Origin: Sphingopyxis panaciterrulae
Lineage (GTDB): Bacteria; Pseudomonadota; Alphaproteobacteria; Sphingomonadales; Sphingomonadaceae
NCBI RefSeq assembly: GCF_014199295.1
Contig: NZ_JACIJH010000001.1
Coordinates: forward strand, 744,001-808,000
Reading direction: 5' to 3'
DNA: 64,000 bases
In this document: one piece after another, positions 55,931 to 64,000 of the stretch
Numbering within the stretch: position 1 is the first letter of the stretch
How the letters are laid out: each line of letters begins with the position of its first letter
Notes under the pieces: generated by a model
The model's input: the letters and a program-made list of their open reading frames with translations, nothing else
Database searches by the model: none
What the model was told of the DNA's origin: nothing
Program-made: the position numbers and the translations under genes

Positions 55931-58108
55931 ATGGCGACTTTGGTGCTGACGGTGGTCGGCGGGATCGTCGGTGGGCCGGTCGGGGCGGCGCTGGGGGCGG
56001 CGATCGGGCGGCAGGCGGATGCGGCGATCTTTGCGCCCAAGGGCCGCGAGGGGCCGCGGCTGGCCGACCTGAAGGTGCAGGCGTCGACCTATGGCCAGCA
56101 GATTCCGCGGCTGTTCGGAACGATGCGCGTCGCGGGCAGCGTGGTCTGGGCGACCGACCTGATCGAGCGGCGGACGAAGAGCGGCGGCGGCAAGGGGCGG
56201 CCGTCGGTGACCGAATATAGCTATGCGGTGTCGCTGGCGGTGGCGCTGTCGTCGCGGCGCGTGCGCAGGATCGGGCGGATCTGGGCCGACGGCAATCTGC
56301 TGCGCGGCGCGAGCGGGAGTTTCAGGGAGCGCTGCACCTTTCGCTGGCATGACGGCAGCGAGGACCAGGCGGTCGATCCGCTGATCGCGTCGGCGGTCGG
56401 CGCGGGCAGCGCGAGCGCATTTCGCGGGCTGGCCTATGCGGTGTTCGAGGAGCTGGAACTCGGCAGTTTCGGCAATCGCATCCCGTCGCTGACCTTCGAG
56501 GTCGAGGCGGATGCGGGCGATATCGACGCCGGGCTGGTCGGCGATACGCTGCTTGGCGAGACGGGGCGTTGCCTCGGCCGCTGGCCGTTCGGCGGCTATG
56601 CGGCGTCGGGCGACCGGGTGCGCGAGGCGCTGGCGCCGTTGTTCGCGGCCGACGGGACGCGGCTGGCGAGCGCGCCCGACGGCTGGCGGCTGGCGCCGAC
56701 GAGCCTGGCGGGCGATGCGCTGGCGCTGGCCGATTTCCGCGAGGCGCGAAGCCGCGAGGCGGCGCGCGACCGGATCGAGCAGCGCCGCGCGCCGCTCGCG
56801 GCGCTGCCGGGCACGATCCGGCTGCGCCATTATGCGCCCGAGCGCGACTATCAACTGGGGCAGCAGGCGAGCGCCGTGGCGGGCGGCGGCGCGCGCGAGG
56901 AGGCGATCGACCTGCCGGCGGTGCTGGCGGCCGATGCGGCGCGCGGACTGGCGCGGCAGCTTGCCGCGGCCGCCGCCGACGGACGCGAAACCTGCGTGTG
57001 GCAGGCCGATCTGGCGGCGCTGGCGCTGCCGGTCGGTGGGCGGGTGGTGCTGGCGGACGGGACGATCTGGCGGCTCGCGCGGCGCCGGGTGAAGGGCGCC
57101 GGGATCGAGATCGAGCTTTGCCGGTATCAGCCGCTGGATGCAGCGGCGGTCGCGGCCGATCCGGGGGCGCCGGTGACGGCGCCCGACTGGCCCGATGCCG
57201 AAGGCGCGGTGCGGCTGTTCGACCTGCCGTCGATCGGCAGCCCGGTTGCCGCCACGCCGCGGCTGGTCGTCGCGGCGGCGGGGAGCAACGATGGCTGGCG
57301 CGGCGCCGATTGCTGGGTCGTGCCCGCCCCCGATGCCGAGCCGGTCGCGCTGGGGTCGGTGCGGCCCGCGGCGGCGCTGGGGGCGCTCGCCGCGCCGCTG
57401 GAGGCCGGAAGCGCCTTCCTGATCGATCGGGCGCATGCGGCGCTCGTCACCCTGGTCAATCCGTCGATGACGCTGGAATCGGTGAGCGAGGCGATGCTGC
57501 TCGCCGGCGCCAATCGCGCCATGATCGGGAACGAACTGGTGCAGTTCGGCGGCGCCGAGCAGCTCGGCCCGGCGCTGTGGCGGCTGACACGGCTGCTGCG
57601 CGGGCGTGCGGGGACCGAGGTTGCGGCGGCGCATGGGACGGGCACGCCCTTCGTGTTGCTCGACGATCCGGCGCTGCTGCCCGTCCCTACCGAGATCGCG
57701 GGCTGGGCCGCGAGCGGAGCGGCGGTGCTGCAATGGGCGGATCGCAACGGCACGGCGGTGACCGAGGTTCCGATTCCCGCAGCGGCGCAGGCGTTGCGGC
57801 CGCTGTCGCCGGTGCAGGGGCGCATGACGCCCGACGGCGCGGGCGGGGTGACCGCCGCATGGACGCGCCGCAGCCGCCTCGACACCGGCTGGCGCGATGG
57901 GATCGACCTGGCGCTGGGCGAAAGCCGCGAGCTTTACCGGGTTGCGACGCTGCCCGCGGTCGCCGGCGTCGGCCCGTGGGAACCGGGCGAGGCGTCGCTT
58001 TCCCTCGACGCGGCGATGCTTGCCGCGCTGCCGCCGGGCACGGCGCTCGACATCCGCCAGGTCGGCGATTTCGGGCTTTCGCCGCCGCTGATCCTTCCCC
58101 TGACGTAA
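55931..58108 (+). CDS. GTA host-specificity/tail tip protein gp15-like, short form
   Basis: A 725-residue gp15 homologue. It opens with a glycine zipper membrane-like segment (VGGIVGGPVGAALGAAIGRQ), then DLKVQASTYGQQIPRLFGTM and VAGSVVWATDLIERR, the conserved tail-protein core; the C-terminal half carries the Phage-tail_3-like region and beta-rich tip. RcGTA gp15 is about 1,300 residues because of a large TIM-barrel-like domain near the N-terminus; that domain is absent here. GGGAGGGG precedes ATG 55931, favoured over GTG 55913. It determines receptor contact, by analogy. Confidence 0.87.
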   Translation: MATLVLTVVGGIVGGPVGAALGAAIGRQADAAIFAPKGREGPRLADLKVQASTYGQQIPRLFGTMRVAGSVVWATDLIERRTKSGGGKGRPSVTEYSYAVSLAVALSSRRVRRIGRIWADGNLLRGASGSFRERCTFRWHDGSEDQAVDPLIASAVGAGSASAFRGLAYAVFEELELGSFGNRIPSLTFEVEADAGDIDAGLVGDTLLGETGRCLGRWPFGGYAASGDRVREALAPLFAADGTRLASAPDGWRLAPTSLAGDALALADFREARSREAARDRIEQRRAPLAALPGTIRLRHYAPERDYQLGQQASAVAGGGAREEAIDLPAVLAADAARGLARQLAAAAADGRETCVWQADLAALALPVGGRVVLADGTIWRLARRRVKGAGIEIELCRYQPLDAAAVAADPGAPVTAPDWPDAEGAVRLFDLPSIGSPVAATPRLVVAAAGSNDGWRGADCWVVPAPDAEPVALGSVRPAAALGALAAPLEAGSAFLIDRAHAALVTLVNPSMTLESVSEAMLLAGANRAMIGNELVQFGGAEQLGPALWRLTRLLRGRAGTEVAAAHGTGTPFVLLDDPALLPVPTEIAGWAASGAAVLQWADRNGTAVTEVPIPAAAQALRPLSPVQGRMTPDGAGGVTAAWTRRSRLDTGWRDGIDLALGESRELYRVATLPAVAGVGPWEPGEASLSLDAAMLAALPPGTALDIRQVGDFGLSPPLILPLT

Positions 58109-58120
58109 AGGAAAATCCCG

Positions 58121-58573
58121 ATGACCGATCTGCCGACGACCGCGCGCTTCCGGCTTCCGCTCCTCGCCGCCGCGCAGGCGCAGAAGGAGATCACGCACAA
58201 TGAGGCGCTGACCCTGCTCGACGCGCTGGTCCAGCCGGTGATCGAGGCCGGGCCGCAGGACGATCCGCCGTCAGCGCCGACGGCCGGGCACGGCTGGCTG
58301 GTCGGCGGCGCGCCGACCGGGGATTGGACCGAAGCCGCTGGAATGATCGCGGTTTATACCGCAGGCGGATGGCGCTTCGTCGAACCGCGCGCCGGGATGC
58401 GGCTGTTGCGCCTGTCCGACGGAGGCTGGCTCCGTTTCGACGGGAGCGGCTGGAGGGGGCCGGAGGCGGTCGCGAGTCCCTTGGGCGGTGCGATCGTCGA
58501 CTCCGAAGCGCGCGCCGCGATCGATGCGCTGATTTTGCATCTATCGGCGCATGGCCTTCTGATTGCAGGCTGA
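58121..58573 (+). CDS. DUF2793 protein at the end of the GTA cluster
   Basis: A 150-residue DUF2793 protein (TARFRLPLLAAAQAQKEITH, NEALTLLDALVQPVIE, HGWLVGGAPTGDWTEAAG, GWRFVEPRAGMRLLRLSDG). This domain is common in alphaproteobacterial GTAs and phages, often in a fibre or tip protein. It begins 12 bp after gp15 and probably closes the operon. Confidence 0.88.
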   Translation: MTDLPTTARFRLPLLAAAQAQKEITHNEALTLLDALVQPVIEAGPQDDPPSAPTAGHGWLVGGAPTGDWTEAAGMIAVYTAGGWRFVEPRAGMRLLRLSDGGWLRFDGSGWRGPEAVASPLGGAIVDSEARAAIDALILHLSAHGLLIAG

Positions 58574-58703
58574 TTTTCGGTTTCGCGATGCACAAAGTGC
58601 GGCTTTTTGGCAACAGATTGGCGATTTGTTGGCTTGCGTGGAACCAAAGCGACGAGTAGGACGTCTGACGAGACGTAAATCTCAATTGAAAGGGGAATCT
58701 ATT

Positions 58704-59816
58704 ATGAGGAAGCTTGCCGTCGCCGTGGCGTTGGCCTCCACTGCCCTTGCGTCGCCTGCCCTTGCGCGCGACAACTCCTGGTATGTGGGAGTCGGCGGTG
58801 GTGTGATGCTCGTCGAGGACATGGACCTCGACATCGGCTCCATCGATAATGCCGGCACCGTCGAACATCGTAAAGGCTATGATTTCGAAGGTACCGTCGG
58901 CTATGACTTCGGCGCGTTCCGCGCGGAAGTCGAGGTTGGCTATCGCGAAGCCGACATCAAGGAAGGCCGCTTCGTTGCGCCGGGGATTCCCTCGCAGGCC
59001 AATGGCACGGGCTCGTTTGTCGGCTCGACGCCGCTGAACGGCGATTCGAACGCCCTGAGCTTCATGGTCAACGGCATGTTCGACTTCGGCGACGACGATG
59101 GCCTGCAGGGCTTCGTCGGCGGTGGTGCCGGTGTCGCGCGCGTCGATTTCGCGCCGGTCTTCGCCGGCCCGTTCATCGACGATTCGGACACGGGCTTCGC
59201 CTGGCAGGCGATCGCGGGTATCCGCGCGCCGCTCACCAAGAACTGGGACGCCGGCCTGAAGTATCGTTTCTTCAACGCCAGCGGTCTGGATCTGGTCGAT
59301 CAGGCCGGTCGCGACGTTTCGACGCGCTTCCGTTCGCACTCGATCCTGGGCACGCTGACCTACAACTTCGGTGGCGCGGAAGCTCCGCCCCCGCCGCCCC
59401 CGCCGCCCCCGCCGCCTCCGCCGCCCCCCCCGCCGCCCCCGCCGCCTCCGCCGCCGGTGGTCTGCGAGCCTGGGCCGTACATCGTGTACTTCGACTGGGA
59501 TCAGTCGGCGATCACGCCCGAAGCGGCTTCGACGCTGGACAATGCGATCAGCGCCTACAACCAGGGCTGCAGCGGTCAGCAGGTCATGCTCGCCGGTCAC
59601 GCCGACCGTTCGGGTTCGGCCACGTACAACGTCGGTCTGTCGCAGCGTCGCGCCGATGCCGTGAAGGCCTATCTGACGGCCCGCGGCGTTGCCGATACGG
59701 CGGTCACGACCGAAGCGTTCGGCGAGACCCGTCCGGCCGTTGCGACCGCCGATGGCGTCCGCAACGACCAGAACCGTCGCGTGGAAATCACTTACGGTCC
59801 GGGTTCGGGCATGTAA
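58704..59816 (+). CDS. OmpA-family outer-membrane protein with polyproline linker
   Basis: A 370-residue porin-like protein: signal peptide (MRKLAVAVALASTALASPALA), an eight-stranded barrel (NSWYVGVGGGVMLVEDMDLD to SILGTLTYNFGG), a run of about two dozen prolines, and a C-terminal OmpA domain (YIVYFDWDQSAITPEAASTL, LAGHADRSGSATYNVGLSQR, NDQNRRVEITYG) that binds peptidoglycan. AAAGGGGAA precedes ATG 58704; the frame from 58563 is not used. Highly expressed genes of this kind show biased codons, as here (TTC, CGC/CGT). A terminator follows. Confidence 0.95.
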   Translation: MRKLAVAVALASTALASPALARDNSWYVGVGGGVMLVEDMDLDIGSIDNAGTVEHRKGYDFEGTVGYDFGAFRAEVEVGYREADIKEGRFVAPGIPSQANGTGSFVGSTPLNGDSNALSFMVNGMFDFGDDDGLQGFVGGGAGVARVDFAPVFAGPFIDDSDTGFAWQAIAGIRAPLTKNWDAGLKYRFFNASGLDLVDQAGRDVSTRFRSHSILGTLTYNFGGAEAPPPPPPPPPPPPPPPPPPPPPPPPVVCEPGPYIVYFDWDQSAITPEAASTLDNAISAYNQGCSGQQVMLAGHADRSGSATYNVGLSQRRADAVKAYLTARGVADTAVTTEAFGETRPAVATADGVRNDQNRRVEITYGPGSGM

Positions 59817-59856
59817 GACCGGTTTCCATTCCCGACAGGGACTGGATGAAAAAGAG

Positions 59857-59887
59857 GGGCGGCATCGAAAGGTGCCGCCCTTTCTTT
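59857..59887 (+). terminator. Rho-independent terminator of ompA
   Basis: The stem GGGCGGCATC-GAAA-GGTGCCGCCC (10 bp with one T-G wobble, GAAA tetraloop) is followed by TTTCTTT. Confidence 0.9.
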
Positions 59888-60079
59888 GTCGTCATACAAG
59901 CCTGTTTCGGGGGGATGGCCGGACCTCTGCGTGGCGCAGGTCCGGGCGGCTAGAGGGGGCGCGCATTCGCGGCCGAAGAAGATGGGCCACGCGGCGGCGC
60001 GGCGAAATCGAGGAGGGACGCGAAGCCGCTCGATGCTCCGCATCCGCGCACCGGGGCGCGGGTCGACGGTCGGGATCGA

Positions 60080-60616
60080 TCAGGCGGCGGGCGCGGTTCC
60101 CGGCCGCAGATGCTGCATCATGTAGCTGGCATAATCGGCCTTGCCGAGCGGCACGCCCATGTGGCGCAGGATCGCATAGGCGGCGACGATGTGAAAATAA
60201 AACTGAGGCAGCGCCCAGTCGCGGACATAGTCGAGGGCGCGGAGGTCGAAGACCATGCCGTTCGGCAGCGAGAATTCGACCGGCCGGTCGGCGTCGTCGC
60301 CGAACGCCGCGGGATCGAGTGCGTCGAGCCAGGCGAGCGTCTGCGCGATCTGCGCCTGCATTCCCGCGAAATCGGACGCATCATCGGCGAAATCGGGCGC
60401 GCCGCTCGCGCCGAGGCGGGTGGCGGCCTGAAGCGCCTGGCCGCAGGAGAAGCGGATCTGGGTGGCGAGCGGGAACATGTCGGGCGCGAGGCGCGCCGCG
60501 AGCAACTGCAACTCGCCGACGCCATTGCTCTCGCCCCAGGTCAGGGCCTTGGCGAGCTGGCCGGACAGCGCGGTCAGCGCGTTGCGCCAGGCGGGAACGG
60601 TCAGGCTGTGCAGCAT
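60080..60616 (-). CDS. DUF1993 domain protein
   Basis: A 178-residue all-helical DUF1993 protein of unknown function (PAWRNALTALSGQLAKAL, LAPDMFPLATQIRFSCGQAL, FYFHIVAAYAILRHMGVPLG). The fold is related to the DinB four-helix bundle; paired His residues occur but no metal site is certain. AGGAG precedes ATG 60616. It lies 23 bp downstream of the ABC transporter stop on the same strand, so the two may be co-transcribed. Confidence 0.88.
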   Translation of the reverse strand: MLHSLTVPAWRNALTALSGQLAKALTWGESNGVGELQLLAARLAPDMFPLATQIRFSCGQALQAATRLGASGAPDFADDASDFAGMQAQIAQTLAWLDALDPAAFGDDADRPVEFSLPNGMVFDLRALDYVRDWALPQFYFHIVAAYAILRHMGVPLGKADYASYMMQHLRPGTAPAA

Positions 60617-60639
60617 GTCGGAAACTCCTGTGCGGCCGG

Positions 60640-62445
<1,806 letters not shown>

Positions 62446-62617
62446 CGCGCATCGCCCTAGCAGCCGGGGCGCCGCCGCTCAACGCCGCATAATCGCGCCC
62501 CGCTTCACGTCGCTTGAAGCAGGACGAAATGATGCGTTGCACAATGAGATCGATGCCCTAACATGCCGGCCGAAACAGGGCGCCGGCAGAGCGTCCGACC
62601 GGACGCAAGGACCTTCG

Positions 62618-63847
62618 ATGCTTTATCACGCTTTCGACATGCAGAAATCCTGGCTTGCGGGGGCGAGCGCGCTCGCCACCGCGGGGGCGCAGGCGATGCA
62701 GCACCCCGCCAACCCGCTCGGCTATTTCGGCGCCAGCCCGCTGTTCGCTTCGGCGCTTGAGGTGTTCGCCCACGCCGCGGCGCCGCGCGGCAAGCCCGCC
62801 TTCGACCTCTACGAAACGGTGGTGGACGGTGAGACGGTGCGGGTGTCGGAAGCGGTCGAGGCGCGCAAGCCCTTCGGCCAGCTCAAGCATTTCAAGCACA
62901 AGGGCACGCCAAAAGGAGCGGGGGCCGCGCCCAAGCTGCTGATCGTCGCGCCGATGTCGGGCCATTATGCGACGCTGCTGCGCGGCACGGTCGAGCGGAT
63001 GCTGCCGGGGCACGACGTCTGGATCACCGACTGGCGCGACGCGCGCAACGTGCCGCTGCAAGCCGGCAAGTTCGATCTCGACGATTATATCGACTATCTG
63101 ATCGCGTGGCTCGAGCATATCGGGCCGGGCGCGCATGTGCTGGCGGTGTGCCAGCCGTCGGTGCCCTGCTATGCCGCCGCGGCGGTCATGGCGGCGTCGA
63201 AGCACGCGTGCCGGCCGCGGACGCTGACGATGATGGGCGGGCCGATCGACACCCGCAAGGCGCCGACCGCGGTCAACCAGCATGCGACGACGCGGCCCTA
63301 TGCCTGGTTCCAGGAAAATGTCATCGCCACCGTGCCCGCCTGGTATCCGGGCGCCGGGCGCCGCGTCTATCCGGGCTTCCTTCAGCTTGCCGGCTTCATG
63401 GCGATGAACCTGGGCAACCACATGATGAGCCATTGGGAGATGTTCAAGCATCTGGTCGACGGCGATGGCGAGAGCGCCGACAAGACCAAGCTATTCTATG
63501 ACGAATATCGCTCGGTCTGCGACATGACCGCCGAATTCTATCTGCAGACGGTCGACGCGGTGTTCCAGCGCCACCTGCTGCCCAGGGGCGCGTTCGAGCA
63601 TCGCGGCAAGGCGGTCGATCCGAACGCGATCGCCGATATCGGGCTGCTCGCCATCGAGGGCGAACGCGACGATATATCGGGAATCGGCCAGACCAAGGCG
63701 GCGCTGACGCTCGCCAAGTCTCTGCCGGCGGCCAAGAAGAAATATCTGATGGCGAAGGGCGTCGGCCATTACGGCATCTTCAACGGCCGCAAATGGCGCG
63801 AGGAGATCGCACCGGTGGTGGAGGAGTGGATTCGCAGCAACGGGTGA
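62618..63847 (+). CDS. phaZ: Intracellular polyhydroxyalkanoate depolymerase
   Basis: A 409-residue PhaZ-type enzyme that degrades stored PHB granules. Family segments are MLYHAFDMQKSWLAGAS, LLIVAPMSGHYATLLRGTVE, HDVWITDWRDARNVPL, the nucleophile motif LAVCQPSVPCYAA (Cys in place of the lipase Ser), GGPIDTRKAPTAVNQHA and a C-terminal GVGHYGIFNGRKW with the catalytic His. ATG 62618 is family-like; the frame from 62384 is not used. It implies that the host stores PHA. Confidence 0.94.
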   Translation: MLYHAFDMQKSWLAGASALATAGAQAMQHPANPLGYFGASPLFASALEVFAHAAAPRGKPAFDLYETVVDGETVRVSEAVEARKPFGQLKHFKHKGTPKGAGAAPKLLIVAPMSGHYATLLRGTVERMLPGHDVWITDWRDARNVPLQAGKFDLDDYIDYLIAWLEHIGPGAHVLAVCQPSVPCYAAAAVMAASKHACRPRTLTMMGGPIDTRKAPTAVNQHATTRPYAWFQENVIATVPAWYPGAGRRVYPGFLQLAGFMAMNLGNHMMSHWEMFKHLVDGDGESADKTKLFYDEYRSVCDMTAEFYLQTVDAVFQRHLLPRGAFEHRGKAVDPNAIADIGLLAIEGERDDISGIGQTKAALTLAKSLPAAKKKYLMAKGVGHYGIFNGRKWREEIAPVVEEWIRSNG

Positions 63848-63878
63848 GAATGGCGGGTTTCGGCCGATAACAGCCGTA

Positions 63879-63960
63879 GCCCCCGCGAAGGCGGGGGCCG
63901 CCGTCGTCTTACGCAGCGGCGCAGGAATAAGCCTCCAGCGGCCCCCGCCTTCGCGGGGGC
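63879..63960. repeat. Inverted pair of REP elements after phaZ
   Basis: Arms GCCCCCGCGAAGGCGGGGGC (63879 on) and its complement (63938-63960) enclose about 37 bp. The pair is the same type as at 2604 and 8731. Confidence 0.82.
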
Positions 63961-64000
63961 GACGAGTTATGCAATATCCGCTCACCACCCCAAAACGGCC

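Noticed and set aside
41078-58573. Ordinary prophage
   Set aside because: No integrase, repressor, replication or lysis genes and no attachment repeats; gene order and the gp12-gp15 block are those of a GTA.

Overview
The window is GC-rich chromosomal DNA from an alphaproteobacterium of the sphingomonad type, most likely Sphingopyxis or a close relative. This is inferred from gene content: TonB-dependent receptors, a vgr-related HExxH protein, RluA next to an ATP12 chaperone, an OmpA with a polyproline linker, and a Rhodobacter-like gene transfer agent (GTA) cluster. No plasmid, replication-origin, rRNA or CRISPR features are seen.

Layout. 0-9 kb: N-terminal fragment of a secreted protein, priA, a PepSY/TonB-receptor pair and a patatin-like protein. 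9-18 kb: dnaJ and dnaK with a heat-shock type promoter, a copper chaperone, rmuC, and an overlapping operon crcB-rluA-paiB-orf-atp12. 18-27 kb: a nuclease, a winged-helix regulator, tRNA-Val, aconitase, a DarT/DarG DNA ADP-ribosylation toxin-antitoxin pair, a stray paralogue of the GTA small terminase and a diguanylate cyclase. 27-41 kb: a LacI regulator, an HWE histidine kinase, GST, a PAS protein, an ABC-F ATPase with a possible leader ORF, a BlaI/M56/repeat-protein/TonB-receptor operon with twin operators, a purine-salvage pair and a GNAT.

41.1-58.6 kb is a near-complete GTA structural cluster: terminases, portal, protease, capsid, connector, tail terminator, major tail protein, chaperones, short tape measure and the gp12-gp15 baseplate block, ending with DUF2793. 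There is no integrase, repressor, replication or lysis gene. It departs from the Rhodobacter layout: an S74 fibre plus fibre adaptor after the capsid, two secreted-protein cargo genes (one with its own terminator, one antisense), no visible g7, a TIM-barrel-like region fused to gp12, and a short gp15. 58.7-64 kb: OmpA, a DUF1993 protein, an ABC exporter and an intracellular PHA depolymerase.

Repeats are a main theme. Several palindromic REP families sit between genes. A two-hairpin repeat with compensatory stem changes marks GTA gene borders and in places is translated. A 145-bp MITE-like element (two near-identical copies and one divergent copy) has inserted into the centres of REP palindromes with 8-bp target duplications; an uninterrupted REP copy serves as the empty site.
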